Source of the DNA: Nonomuraea guangzhouensis
GTDB lineage: Bacteria > Actinomycetota > Actinomycetes > Streptosporangiales > Streptosporangiaceae
Length of the DNA stretch: 64,000 nucleotides
Assembly: GCF_019396345.1 (NCBI RefSeq)
Contig: NZ_JAHKRM010000024.1
Location: 1 to 64,000 of the forward strand
Direction: 5' to 3'
Position numbers and translations under genes: made by a program. Of this stretch, positions 40,189-50,200 are shown piece by piece. Under the pieces are notes generated by a model. The model was given only the letters and a program-made list of their open reading frames with translations. It had not been told where the DNA came from and ran no database searches. Position 1 is the stretch's first letter. Every line of letters begins with the position of its first letter.

Positions 40189-40985
40189 AGCCGCTCGAGC
40201 ACGAGCGCGACCCCGTCCTCGTTGTTGGCCGCCGTCACATGGTCCACGGCGGCCAGCACGGCGGGGTGCGCGTTGGCGACCGCGTAGGACGTGCCTGCCC
40301 AGCCGAGCATGGGCAAGTCGTTTGGCATGTCACCGAACGCCACCACCTGTGATGGTTTGATCTCACGCTGTTCGGCGAACGCGGCCAGGGCGGTGGCCTT
40401 CGTGACACCGTGAGCGCTCATCTCGATCAGCCCTCTGCCGCTGGAGTGCGTGGCGGTCACCAGGTGCCCCACGAGGCCGTGCACGGCCTCGTGCAGGGGG
40501 TCAGGAGCCATGTCCGGGTGCAGGGCCAGCAGCTTGGCGCAGGGCCGCGAGGTCAGTGTCGCCGCGCCCACGCGAAGGCCGCCGATGGCCTTGCTGTCCC
40601 ATCCACCGAGTGGGAAATCGGACTCATGCGCAAAACCACCTTCATACTCGACCGAAAAAGCGAGTTCGGGCACGTTCGCTCTTAGCTGAGAGACGACTTG
40701 CTCCAGTACCTCGACCTCGATGAGGTGAGATTCCACTATCCGTTCGGTATGCAGATCGTAGATCAACGCACCGTTTGCACAGATTGCCAGCCCTCGGTGA
40801 CGCACCGCACCCGCCACACTGCTCATCCATCTAGGTGGACGGCCGGTGACGAACACGAGGACGGCACCAGTTTCCTCGACTCTCGCGAACGCCGCGGCCG
40901 TACGGGGAGAGACGGTTCCGTCGGTGCGTAGAGCGGTTCCGTCGAGGTCGGTGGCCACTAGACGCGGCGCTGCAAGGGTTCGCAT
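40179..40985 (-). CDS. HAD-superfamily phosphatase (Cof type)
   Basis: A 268-residue HAD hydrolase. Motif I is VATDLDGTAL (Asp13 nucleophile, Asp15), motif II VFVTGRP, motif III around KATALAAFAEQ and motif IV AFGDMPNDLPML. The Cof-type C2 cap lies between. It probably acts on small sugar or cofactor phosphates. Position: convergent with Bpa, divergent from the cold-shock gene. Confidence 0.92.
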   Translation of the reverse strand: MRTLAAPRLVATDLDGTALRTDGTVSPRTAAAFARVEETGAVLVFVTGRPPRWMSSVAGAVRHRGLAICANGALIYDLHTERIVESHLIEVEVLEQVVSQLRANVPELAFSVEYEGGFAHESDFPLGGWDSKAIGGLRVGAATLTSRPCAKLLALHPDMAPDPLHEAVHGLVGHLVTATHSSGRGLIEMSAHGVTKATALAAFAEQREIKPSQVVAFGDMPNDLPMLGWAGTSYAVANAHPAVLAAVDHVTAANNEDGVALVLERLYR

Positions 40986-41208
40986 AACACGTTCCAGTTT
41001 GCCCGGTGATGCCGCCGGCCAGAAATCTTCCTAGGGACGGGAACACCAACGCGCCAGAATGGTGTTAGATGTGATGGCGTTGTATTAGCTGATCCCGTAG
41101 TGAAAACCAGCATGACTTTGTCTGAGCCACCCCGGGTGCTTGCTGTACGACACACCGGGACTCGCGAGGTGCGGGTCCCATAGATTCACATCCTGAGGGA
41201 GAGCTTTT
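40986..41208 (+). promoter_or_regulatory. Upstream region and long leader of the cold-shock gene
   Basis: A 223-bp gap between divergent genes. Cold-shock genes typically have long structured leaders; here the stretch from about 41060 to the ATG is not GC-extreme and contains the near-palindrome CACACCGGGAC and a purine-rich ribosome site (GAGGGAGAG, about 10 bases before ATG). The transcription start cannot be fixed by eye. Confidence 0.4.
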
Positions 41209-41412
41209 ATGGCTCAGGGAACCGTCAAGTGGTTCAACGCCGAGAAGGGCTTCGGCTTCATCGCCCCGGACGGCGGTGCGCCGGACGTGTTCGTGCACTT
41301 CTCCGAGATCCAAGGCAACGGCTACCGCAGCCTTGAAGACGGGCAGCGGGTCGAGTTCGAGATCACGCAGGGACAGAAGGGGCCGCAGGCCTCCCAGGTC
41401 CGTGCCATCTGA
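41209..41412 (+). CDS. Cold-shock protein (CspA family)
   Basis: A 67-residue single-stranded nucleic-acid-binding protein (OB fold). RNP1 KGFGFIAP and RNP2 VFVHFSEI are complete, as are the aromatic surface residues WFNAEKGFGF. It acts as an RNA chaperone. The ribosome site GAGGGAG precedes ATG. A terminator hairpin follows at 41429. Confidence 0.97.
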   Translation: MAQGTVKWFNAEKGFGFIAPDGGAPDVFVHFSEIQGNGYRSLEDGQRVEFEITQGQKGPQASQVRAI

Positions 41413-41428
41413 CCTGTAGCAGCGAGAC

Positions 41429-41463
41429 AGACCGGGGTTCGTTTCCAGCGGACCTCGGTCTTT
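41429..41463 (+). terminator. Terminator of the cold-shock gene
   Basis: AGACCGGGGT pairs with ACCTCGGTCT (one mismatch), loop of 13 bases, followed by TT. It lies 17 bp after the stop. The rest of 41464-41717 has no supported gene; it probably holds the promoter of the membrane protein at 41718. Confidence 0.7.
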
Positions 41464-41717
41464 CGCGTCTCCGGCCTTTTGCGGGCCTTCCCGCTCGGCT
41501 GTCACTCTCCGTGCAGGACATTCTTCTCGTACGGCAAGCATCGCGAACCCGCCACCCGCCGACCAGGGCCGGGGGCCTCCAGGAATACGCCCGCTGACCC
41601 CGCACAGGGCCGGGCGCCGTAACGCGCGCTCCGAACAGTGGTGACGGATCGGTCACAGGTGTGACTCAACTCACATAGCCCTCGAACCATCGATCTTCCA
41701 CAGCCATCGACCGATAT

Positions 41718-43268
41718 ATGAGGTACGCGTGGTTGTGTCACCCTGCGACCTTGGTCGCGGTGTTCGTGCTGCTGCTCAACGACCACCTGCTCAAGCAGGT
41801 CTGGCCCGGATTCGTCACCGGCAAGCTCAGTGACGTCGCCGGCCTCATGGTGGCGCCGCCTCTGGCGGCGCTGGTCCTCGCTCGGCGGGCCGATCTCGGG
41901 GCTTTGCTGGTCACCGGGGTGCTGTTCGCGTTCGTGAAGACGACGGACGCGGGAGCTGAGTGGGCTTCCCAGGTGTGGAGTCTGGTGGCCGGGCCGTCGA
42001 AGGTTCTGGCCGATCCCACGGATCTGCTCGCGTTGCCCGCGCTCGGATTGGCCTGGTGGGCTCGCCGGCGGAGCTTCTCCATGCGTCCGGCGGGGCTCTC
42101 AGAGGGTCCAAGAGCGTCTCTGCGGCCCCCGGCGGGACTCGGGAGGCTGGGCGGGCTTTCAGGGCGTCTGACCGCGTTCTCGGAGCGTCTGGCCGGACGT
42201 CCTTGGCGTCTGACGGGGTTCGGGGAGCGGTGGCGGGTGTTGGTCGTCGTGCCGCTGGCGGTGTTCGCGGTGGCGGCGACGGCTGCTGATACGCGGCATA
42301 CCGAAGTCGGTTCCGTACCGGCCGACGGGGATTCCGTGCAGGTGGACGGGGATCGGATCGTCGTGCTGGTGCGCGGTGGCGGTCCGTCGGCCCTGACCGG
42401 GATGTCCTCCGTGGACGGGGGCGCCACCTGGTCCGCCTATTACGGGAAGCCGGTGCGGCTGCCCCAGTCCGCTGCCTGCGTGCCCCGGGAGCCGCAGCGC
42501 TGCTACCGGGTGCTTCCCGAGCGGTCGGCGGTCGCCGAGTCCGATGACGGAGGCAAGACGTGGCGGGACTCCTGGACCCGGCCGGAGGACCTCAGATCGG
42601 CCAGGCGGCGCGACGCGAGCTCCATGGCCGCGCTGAGTGCGCTGGCCGTACAGGCTCGGCCCGGAGGGCATGTCGTGGTCGTCGCCAACGGGCTCGACGG
42701 CGTGCTCGTACGGGACGTCTCCGGGACGTGGCGGCAGGAGAGGTGGCCGGAGCCGCTCGGCACCTCTGAGGACGACGTGGCGAACACCGCTCCCGAGCAG
42801 CACCTGGCGCTGCTTTTCGGCGCCCTGATGCTGCTCTCCGCCGTCGGGGTGGGGTTGCGGCGGCTTGCCGGGGCCTACGCCGTTTCCGCGTTGGTGGCGT
42901 GTACGGGGCTGTACGCCGTGTTCGACTCGGGCAGCGAGACGTCGTTGTTGTGGGGCATCGATCCGATCACCCTCGTGCTGGGCTTGGCCATGACGCTGCT
43001 CGGGACGATGATGTGCCTCGGCCTCGCCATCGCCGGGCAGGCCAGGGGTGTGGCGGTGGCCGTCGGCTTCGGGGCGGCGCCGCTGGTGTACGCGACCGTG
43101 TACGTGCCCTTCTACGGCTGGGCGCGTGGGGCGCCGGACTCGTACGGCGTGGCGGTGGGGCTCGCCGTCGTGCTGACCGCTTGTGTGGTGGCGGCGAGTG
43201 GCGTGCTCATCAGACACGCCACCCACCCCCGGACGGCCGACCCGACCATGACCGGCTCAAGCCGCTAG
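41718..43268 (+). CDS. Multi-pass membrane protein with Asp-box (BNR-like) insert
   Basis: A 516-residue membrane protein. About three TM helices lie in residues 1-110 (LVAVFVLLLNDHLLKQVWPG, LLVTGVLFAFVK) and four or five in the last 170 (LLFGALMLLSAVGVGLRRLA, TLVLGLAMTLLGTMMCLGLA). Between them an extracellular domain contains two Asp-box signatures, SSVDGGATWSA and ESDDGGKTWRD, which usually mark beta-propeller blades. A Gly/Arg/Leu-rich segment (residues 120-170) looks low-complexity and may have expanded. Function is unknown. ATG 41718 has no strong ribosome site. Confidence 0.75.
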   Translation: MRYAWLCHPATLVAVFVLLLNDHLLKQVWPGFVTGKLSDVAGLMVAPPLAALVLARRADLGALLVTGVLFAFVKTTDAGAEWASQVWSLVAGPSKVLADPTDLLALPALGLAWWARRRSFSMRPAGLSEGPRASLRPPAGLGRLGGLSGRLTAFSERLAGRPWRLTGFGERWRVLVVVPLAVFAVAATAADTRHTEVGSVPADGDSVQVDGDRIVVLVRGGGPSALTGMSSVDGGATWSAYYGKPVRLPQSAACVPREPQRCYRVLPERSAVAESDDGGKTWRDSWTRPEDLRSARRRDASSMAALSALAVQARPGGHVVVVANGLDGVLVRDVSGTWRQERWPEPLGTSEDDVANTAPEQHLALLFGALMLLSAVGVGLRRLAGAYAVSALVACTGLYAVFDSGSETSLLWGIDPITLVLGLAMTLLGTMMCLGLAIAGQARGVAVAVGFGAAPLVYATVYVPFYGWARGAPDSYGVAVGLAVVLTACVVAASGVLIRHATHPRTADPTMTGSSR

Positions 43269-43295
43269 CGGTTGAGCCGAGCCGGTGCGGTCCTG

Positions 43296-43331
43296 CTACT
43301 TGGACGGCTCCAGCTACTTGGACGGCTCCAG
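43296..43331. repeat. 18-bp tandem duplication at the serS stop codon
   Basis: The 18 bases covering the last serS codons and its stop (43314-43331) are repeated immediately downstream (43296-43313). The second copy is not translated in frame, so the protein is unchanged. Confidence 0.85.
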
Positions 43332-44576
43332 GACGTCGAGGCCGACGAAGGGGCGCAGCGCCTCGGGGACCACTACCGAGCCGTCGGCCTGCTGGTGGTT
43401 CTCCAGGATCGCGACGATCCAGCGGGTGGTCGCCAGCGTGCCGTTGAGCGTGGCCAGGTGCTGGGGCTTGCCGTCCTTGTCGCGGTAGCGGACGCCCAGC
43501 CTGCGGGCCTGGAACTCGGTGCAGTTGGAGGTGGAGGTCAGCTCGCGGTAGCGCCCCTGGGTGGGGATCCACGCCTCGCAGTCGAACTTGCGGGCCGCCG
43601 ACATCCCGAGGTCGCCCGCCGCCGTGTCGATGACGCGGTAGGGCACCTCGATCTTGGCGAGCATGTCCCGCTCCCAGGCGAGCAGCCGCTGATGCTCCTC
43701 GCGCGCCTCCTCGGGCCGTACGTAGGAGAACATCTCCACCTTGTCGAACTGGTGGACCCGGATGATGCCCCGGGTGTCCTTGCCGTACGAGCCGGCCTCG
43801 CGGCGGAAGCACGACGACCAGCCCGCGTAGCGCAGCGGCAGCTCGTCGCCGCCGAGGATCTCCTGGGCGTGGTAGCCCGCCAGCGCCACCTCCGAGGTGC
43901 CGACCAGGTAGAGGTCGTCCTCGGGGAGGCGGTAGATCTCCTTGTCGTGGGCCACGTGGAAGCCCGTGCCCTGCATGGTCTCCGGCTTGACCAGCACCGG
44001 GGTGATCATCGGGGTGAACCCGTTGGCGATCGCCTGCTGCATGGCCATGTTGAGCAGGCCGAGCTGCAGGCGCGCGCCGACGCCCTTGAGGAAGAAGAAC
44101 CGCGAGCCGGACACCTTGGCGCCGCGCTCCATGTCGATGGCGCCGAGCTGTTCGCCCAGCTCCAGGTGGTCCTTCGGCTCGAAGTCGAACACGCGGGGAT
44201 GGCCATGGGTTTCGAGCACGACGTAGTCGTCCTCGCCGCCGTGTGGCGCGTCCTCGTCGACGATGTTGGGCACCGACTGCACGAGCTCGTCGAGCTCGGC
44301 GCCCAGCGTCTCGGCCTCCGCCTCGGCGGCCTTGACCTGGCCGGCCAGGTCCTTGGCCCGCTGGAGCAGGCCGGCCTTCTCCTCGCCCTGCGCCCTGGAG
44401 ACCGACTTGCCCAGACTCTTCTGCTCGGCGCGCAGGGACTCGAACGAGGTCAGCGCGGCGCGACGGCGCTCGTCGAGGTCGAGCAGCGTGTCGACGATGG
44501 AGTCGTCCTCGCCGCGGGCACGCTGCGAGGCCCGTAGCCGGTCGGGATTCTCACGAAGGGTACGCAGGTCAATCAC
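43314..44576 (-). CDS. serS: Seryl-tRNA synthetase
   Basis: A 420-residue class II synthetase charging tRNA-Ser. The N-terminal coiled-coil arm (residues 30-100, SRAQGEEKAGLLQRAKDLAG and AEAEAETLGAELDELVQS) binds the long variable arm. Motif 2 lies around CFRREAGSYGKDTRGIIRVH with the ATP-contacting Arg, motif 3 around TSNCTEFQARRLGVRYRD. It ends EPSK, and the last five codons plus stop are repeated once directly after (see the 18-bp duplication). It follows pheA by 41 bp on the same strand. Confidence 0.97.
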   Translation of the reverse strand: MIDLRTLRENPDRLRASQRARGEDDSIVDTLLDLDERRRAALTSFESLRAEQKSLGKSVSRAQGEEKAGLLQRAKDLAGQVKAAEAEAETLGAELDELVQSVPNIVDEDAPHGGEDDYVVLETHGHPRVFDFEPKDHLELGEQLGAIDMERGAKVSGSRFFFLKGVGARLQLGLLNMAMQQAIANGFTPMITPVLVKPETMQGTGFHVAHDKEIYRLPEDDLYLVGTSEVALAGYHAQEILGGDELPLRYAGWSSCFRREAGSYGKDTRGIIRVHQFDKVEMFSYVRPEEAREEHQRLLAWERDMLAKIEVPYRVIDTAAGDLGMSAARKFDCEAWIPTQGRYRELTSTSNCTEFQARRLGVRYRDKDGKPQHLATLNGTLATTRWIVAILENHQQADGSVVVPEALRPFVGLDVLEPSK

Positions 44577-44617
44577 GGATAAAGGCTACCGGCGCCCGGT
44601 GACCGCCCGCCTCCGGA

Positions 44618-45538
44618 TTAGACGCGTCCGGCACGGATTCGGGCCAGCCAGTCTCCCGCCTCGGCGAACTCCGGGTCGGCCGTGCCCTTCTTGATCTGCG
44701 GAGCGACGCCGTCGGCACGCGGGTAACTGCCCAGGAAGCGCACCTCGTCGCAGATGCGATGCAGACCGGAAATGGCCTCACCGACGCGGGCGTCGGCGAC
44801 GTGGCCCTCGAAGTCGAAGTGGAAGAAGTAGCGGCCGATGCCGTTGCCGGTCGGCCGCGACTCGATGCGGGTCAGGTTGACCCCGCGTACGGAGAACTCC
44901 GTCAGCATCTCCAGCAGCGCGCCCGGGTGGTCGTCCGCCAGGAACACCACGAGCGAGGTGCGGTCGCTGCCGGTCGGCTCGGGCAGCGTGCCCGCACGGC
45001 TCACCCGTACGAACCTCGTCACGGTGTCGTTGCGGTCGCCGATGTCGTCGGCGAGCTCCACCAGCCCGTAGTGCTCGCCCGCGATGCGCGCGGCGATGGC
45101 CGCGTCGTACGGCGAGCCGGGCAGCGAGACCTCCTGGGCCGCGGCGGCCGTCGAAGGCGCCGCCACCACGACCGCGTCGGGCAGCTCCCGGGCGCAGAAC
45201 GCGCGGCACTGCGTGATGGCCGCAGGATGCGTGTAGACCCGCTTGATGTGCACGATCTCGGTATCGGGCCTGGCCAGCAGCGAGAAGCGCACGGGAAGCA
45301 GCAGCTCCGCCGTGATCAGCAGCGGCTCGCCCCAGGCGAACTCGTCGAGGGTCGTCGTGATCGCGCCTTCGATCGAGTTCTCCAGCGGGACGACCGCGCC
45401 GTCGGCCTCGCCGTCGCGGGCGGCGGCCAGGGCGGCGCCGACGTTGGCGCAGGGCAGACGCTCGGCTTCGGGCTCCAGGAGTCGCAGGGCCTCTTCGGTG
45501 AAGGTGCCCTCCGGTCCCAGATAGGCGAGTCTGGGCAT
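44618..45538 (-). CDS. pheA: Prephenate dehydratase
   Basis: A 306-residue enzyme of phenylalanine synthesis that converts prephenate to phenylpyruvate. The N-terminus RLAYLGPEGTFTEEALR, the essential TRF motif in VTRFVRVSR and the substrate residues around VVPLENSIEGA are present. The C-terminal ACT domain carries LTRIESRPTGNGIGRYFF (ESRP), which binds Phe for feedback inhibition. It precedes serS with 41 bp between. Confidence 0.96.
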   Translation of the reverse strand: MPRLAYLGPEGTFTEEALRLLEPEAERLPCANVGAALAAARDGEADGAVVPLENSIEGAITTTLDEFAWGEPLLITAELLLPVRFSLLARPDTEIVHIKRVYTHPAAITQCRAFCARELPDAVVVAAPSTAAAAQEVSLPGSPYDAAIAARIAGEHYGLVELADDIGDRNDTVTRFVRVSRAGTLPEPTGSDRTSLVVFLADDHPGALLEMLTEFSVRGVNLTRIESRPTGNGIGRYFFHFDFEGHVADARVGEAISGLHRICDEVRFLGSYPRADGVAPQIKKGTADPEFAEAGDWLARIRAGRV

Positions 45539-45600
45539 GCAGACAGAGTATCCGCAGGTTACGGGGTGGCGTATGAACCTTTACTCACACGGAAGCCTCT

Positions 45601-46017
45601 TCACCATCTGCCCGCCTGAGCGTCTATCAGCGGGCCGTGACCCAGCCGGGCGGCTCGCACCGCCTGCTCCTCCTCCGGAGACAGTGGCTCCTCCCCCTTG
45701 CCGCTCACCACGGGGCGCACATAGGTGCGGGTCTCGGACCGCCCGTTGATCGAGGTCAGCACGATGCCGTCGCCCAGTCCGTTGATCATCGCGATCGAGA
45801 ACGACAACCTCCCGGTCATCTCCTCAAGCGCGTCGTATCGGCACACGGCCACGTCGCGGATGGCCTTGAGATCACCCTTGCCCTCGCTCGTCTGCCTGAC
45901 CAGTTGCTGCCGGCATTCGTCGAGCGCGGTCCTGGCCTCCTTGAGCGCCCGAAAGCCGACGCAGACGCCGCTCACCCCGGCAACGAGCCCCACCATAACC
46001 CATACGGTAATCAGCAC
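45601..46017 (-). CDS. DUF4446 family membrane protein
   Basis: A 138-residue protein: one N-terminal TM helix (WVMVGLVAGVSGVCVGFRAL), a coiled linker, then the DUF4446 core YDALEEMTGRLSFSIAMING and IVLTSINGRSETRTYVRPVV, ending LSPEEEQAVRAARLG. Function unknown, widespread in Gram-positive bacteria. It lies between pheA and the GT87 gene on the same strand, 21 bp from the latter. Confidence 0.85.
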   Translation of the reverse strand: MLITVWVMVGLVAGVSGVCVGFRALKEARTALDECRQQLVRQTSEGKGDLKAIRDVAVCRYDALEEMTGRLSFSIAMINGLGDGIVLTSINGRSETRTYVRPVVSGKGEEPLSPEEEQAVRAARLGHGPLIDAQAGRW

Positions 46018-46038
46018 GTAACAGAGAGTAATGGATCG

Positions 46039-47226
46039 TCAAACCAGGTCGCGCCGTCTCGGCAACCAGGCGACCAGCAACCAGACCAGCCCCAGCGCCC
46101 CGAGCCCGAACCCGTCCTGCACGATCTTGTCGAGCACCGGCACGCCCGCCACCTTCAGCGCCACGCCCCACCAGGGGATGGGCAGCACGTAGTACAACCA
46201 CACCCCCGCGGCCACCCGTAGCCTGACCGGATCCCGCCCGTCACCCACGATGGCCCCCAGCACCACGACCACCCAGGCGAGATGGTGGATCCAGGCGACC
46301 GGCGACAGCAGCACGGCCATGAGCCCGACCAGCGCGACGGCGGTCATCGGATCCTTGGCCTGATACGCGTCACGCGCGCCTCGGAAGCCGTACCACCCCA
46401 CGACCGCCACCAGGCCGATCCAGATCACGGACGTCACCGTGTCGTTCATGTAGAGGCGGATCAGCATGCCGCGGATCGACTGGTTGGTGGTGGCGGCGTT
46501 CGCGCCGAGCCGTTCGGGATCGAACAGCGCGGAGAACCAGAAGCCGGCCGCGTCGTGCGGGATCACCAGGAACGGCAGCAGCGTGAGCAGCGCCGCGGCG
46601 AACGCCGCCATGAAGAACGTCCGCCACTGCCGCGTCACCAGCAGGTAGATCAGGAAGACGCCCGGCGTGAGCTTCACCGCCGTGGCCAGCCCGATCAGGA
46701 ACCCCCGCGGCCACCACGGCCGCCTGGCCACACAGTCGACCAGGCACAACGCGACCAGCAGAATGTCCACCTGCCCGAACCGGACCTGGTCCCGGATGGG
46801 CATCAAATAGGTGCAGGCCACCATGAGGAAGGCGAAGACCCACGGCGCGTACCGCTTCACCCCGCCGAGTACCCCTCTGAAGGAGTACGCCACCACGACG
46901 GCGAGCGACACGAAGACCCCGACGGTCCACACCCACTGGGCGGTGTCCCAGGACATCTTGGCCAGCAGTACGGCCAGCATCGCCGCGATCGGCGGGTAGG
47001 TGAACGGCAGCAACTGAGGCGCGGGCGTGGCGAACTCGTAGACGGGCCGGCCTTCGAGGAGCATCTGCCCGCCGGTCCGGTACACATCCAGATCGACCAG
47101 CCGCTGATCGTCGGGATTCGTCAGCCACTGCTGCACCAGCGGTGCTACGGCCACCGCGATGACCAGGACGGCAATCGCCCACGCCCACCACTGCCGCCGG
47201 ATCGTCGTCGCCCTGCCACCTGTCAC
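46039..47226 (-). CDS. GT87-family (DUF2029) polyprenol-phosphate-mannose mannosyltransferase-like protein
   Basis: About 395 residues with roughly ten TM helices, GT-C fold. The catalytic Asp lies in the first periplasmic loop (VDLDVYRTGGQMLLEGRPVY). GT87 includes PimE and other envelope mannosyltransferases of actinobacteria that use polyprenyl-phosphate-mannose outside the membrane. I choose GTG 47226 (VTGGRATTIRRQ) and reject the extension to 47394, which is antisense to repeats of the next gene. It is divergent from the large membrane protein. Confidence 0.85.
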   Translation of the reverse strand: MTGGRATTIRRQWWAWAIAVLVIAVAVAPLVQQWLTNPDDQRLVDLDVYRTGGQMLLEGRPVYEFATPAPQLLPFTYPPIAAMLAVLLAKMSWDTAQWVWTVGVFVSLAVVVAYSFRGVLGGVKRYAPWVFAFLMVACTYLMPIRDQVRFGQVDILLVALCLVDCVARRPWWPRGFLIGLATAVKLTPGVFLIYLLVTRQWRTFFMAAFAAALLTLLPFLVIPHDAAGFWFSALFDPERLGANAATTNQSIRGMLIRLYMNDTVTSVIWIGLVAVVGWYGFRGARDAYQAKDPMTAVALVGLMAVLLSPVAWIHHLAWVVVVLGAIVGDGRDPVRLRVAAGVWLYYVLPIPWWGVALKVAGVPVLDKIVQDGFGLGALGLVWLLVAWLPRRRDLV

Positions 47227-47285
47227 GGTGTGGCACGTTACCGTGGCTGTTGTTGATCGAGCGCGTCGTACTGGGGGTCCCGCAC

Positions 47286-50200
47286 ATGCCGCACGCCACC
47301 TTCGGTGCGCCCCCACACGTCCTTGCCGCGCTGCTCCGTCGCCGCTCGGCCACACAGTTCCTTGCCGCGCTGCTCCGTCGCCGCTCGGCCACACAGTTTC
47401 TTGCCGCGCTGCTCCTCACCACCGTTCTGGCACCCCTCTTCGGCGCGAGCCCAGCCGCTGCGGCAACGCCCACCCACACCTCAGCCATCACCTCACTCGC
47501 CGCCCCCACACCCAGCTCGGGCCTCGCCTCCACGCCTGGTCATGTGGCGTCGGCCTCCATGCCTGGTCATGTGGAGGCGACGACCTCCGCACGTGGTCGC
47601 GTGAGGACAGTGGCCTCCGCGAGTGGTCATGTGGAGACAGAGACCTCCACGCCTGGTCGTGTGGAGGCGGCGGCCTCCGTGCGTGGCCGGGTGGCCCTCA
47701 TCGGGGTGCCGGGTCTCCAGTGGAGTGACCTGGACGCAACCCGTACCCCCAACCTGTGGAAGCTGGTCTCCCAGGGTGGCTCCGCGTCGCTTTCCACGCG
47801 TGCCGTGCCACCGCCCGACCGTGGCGTCACCTGCCCGATGGCCGGGTGGCTGACCGTGTCGGCGGGCCAGCGGTCCGGTACGGCAGGGCGTGGCTGTCCC
47901 GCGATTCCGGCGCCTCGGGGCACCGGTGAGGGCGCCACGGTCCCGGGCTGGTCTGCGCTGGTGGCGTACCAGGCCGACACCGGGTACGACGCGCGGCTCG
48001 GCACGTTGGGCGGACTGGTGATGTCCTCGGGTGGCAAGGTCGCCGCCATCGGCCCCGGCGCCGCGCTGGGCGCTGCCGGCACGACCGGAAAAATCGCCAA
48101 ATACGCTGACACAGCGGATGCTCTCGGCGACCCCACGCCGTACAACCTGATCGTCCTGGACGCCCCCGACCTCGCCGCCGCCTGGGCCCGTCAGCCGCTC
48201 GACGAGTACGGCGTGCCGACCCCGCTCCCCACCGCGACGAGGCAGGCCGCCGTCGCACAGGCGGATCGCCGCATCGGCGCTCTGCTCGGCAAGCTGCCGA
48301 ACGATACGACCGTCCTGGTGGCAGGCATCTCCGACATCACCACGAACCCCCACCTCCACGTCGCCATCGCCACCGGCCCCTCCCCTGGCGGCCGGCCGTA
48401 CCTGCACGGCTACCTGACGGCGACCTCCACCCGCCAGGACGCCCTGGTCACGATCACCGACCTCACCGCCACCGTGATCCAGCTGCTGGGCCTGGAGGCC
48501 CCTCGCGAAGTGGTCGGGCGCGCCTGGCAGAGCGACGTCACGGAGGCCTCCGCCACACCCGCCGACACGGTCAACGAGCTGTCGGACAGTGATCTGGCCA
48601 GCCAGGTGCTACGCGAGGTTCGCGGCCCGTTCTTCGCCGTGTTCGTGACGGTCCAGCTGGTCTTCTACGCCTTCTCCGCCCTGGCCCTCCGCCGCCGTCG
48701 CCGCTCCGCCGGGGCCGAGCAGACCCCGACCACCGACTCTCCTGTAGGCGCCGACGGCGCTGAGGCCGCTGAGGGCGCTGACGGGATCGAGGGCACCGCT
48801 CCCGCCCGGCCCGCGCCTGCCGGATCCACGCCTGGGGGAATCTCACCTGAGGGAGCGCCCTCAGCCGAATCCACGCCTGGGGCGATCTCACTCGAAGGAG
48901 CACCGCCAGCCGAATCCACGCCTACGGGCGTCTCGTCCGCAGAGACGGCGGCTGCTGGAGCCGGACCCGCAGGGATCCCTTCCGAAGCCACGCCACCTAC
49001 CGGCCCCACACCAACGGGCGCTTCGCCCGGAGAAGCCGCGTCCACTGAAGCCGTGGGCACAGGGATCCCAACCGAAACCGCCCCACCCAACGGACCCACA
49101 CCAACGACCGCTTCACCCGGAGAAGCCACACCCGCTGAAGCCGGGGTCCCCCGGATACCATCCGAAACCGTCAACGGACCCACACCAACGGGCGCCTCGC
49201 CCGGAGAAGCCACACCCGCAGGAACCGAGTCTGCGGGCATTTCGTCCGGCGAGACGGCGGCTGTGGGAGCCGGGTCTGCGAAGCACATCTCTGCGGAGAC
49301 TCGCGGTGGCGTCGGTGACGTCAGTGGTGCCGATGACGTCAGTGGTGCCAGTGGTGCCAGTGGGTCGTCGGCATCGGGGCCGGTGGGTCCGGTGCCGGCG
49401 AGTGCCTCCCGGCTGCTGGCCGTCGTGCAGGTTGTGGCCGTGGTCAGTGGGGCCATCGCCGTCTCCACGTTCCTCGCGCAGTTGGTGCCGTGGTGGGCCC
49501 TGCCATCGCCGATGCTCGGCGTCATCGTGACCATCCTCGCCATCGCCGGGCTGATCACCGGGGTGGCGTTCGCCGGGCCGTGGCGGGCGCATGTGCTCGG
49601 GCCTCTTGCCGTAGTCGCGGGCATCACCTCCGTCGCGCTGCTTGTCGACGTCATGACCGGGTCGACGTTGCAGGTCAATGCGGTGACCGGGTACGAGCCC
49701 GTCACCGGGGGGCGGTTCTACGGGTTCTCCAACATCGCCTTCGCCGTCTACTCGACGGGGACCGTGCTCGGGCTGGCGGGGGTCGCCCAGTGGCTGCTCA
49801 AGAGGGGGGTGTCGAGGTTTGTCACGGTGCTGGTGTGTGGGGCTTATGGGGCGTTGGCGGTGTTCGCGGATGGGTGGCCGTCGTGGGGGGCGGACTTCGG
49901 AGGGGTGCCGGCCTTTGTGATCGGTATGGCGGTCTTCCTCATCCTGCTGGCCGGACAGCGGGTCTCGATCACGAAGCTGCTGCTGGTCGGGGTGGCGGGA
50001 GGCGTCCTCATCGGGGGCATCTCACTCTTCGACTGGCTGCGGCCGGCGGCGCAGCGCACTCACCTGGGCAATTTCGTGCAGCAGATCATCGACGGTCAGG
50101 CGTGGACCGTGGTCTGGCGCAAGTTCAGCGCGATGATCGGCGTCACCGTCGGGAACTGGTCTCTCACCCTGCTCTCGCTGGTCGCGCTCGCGTTCCTCTT

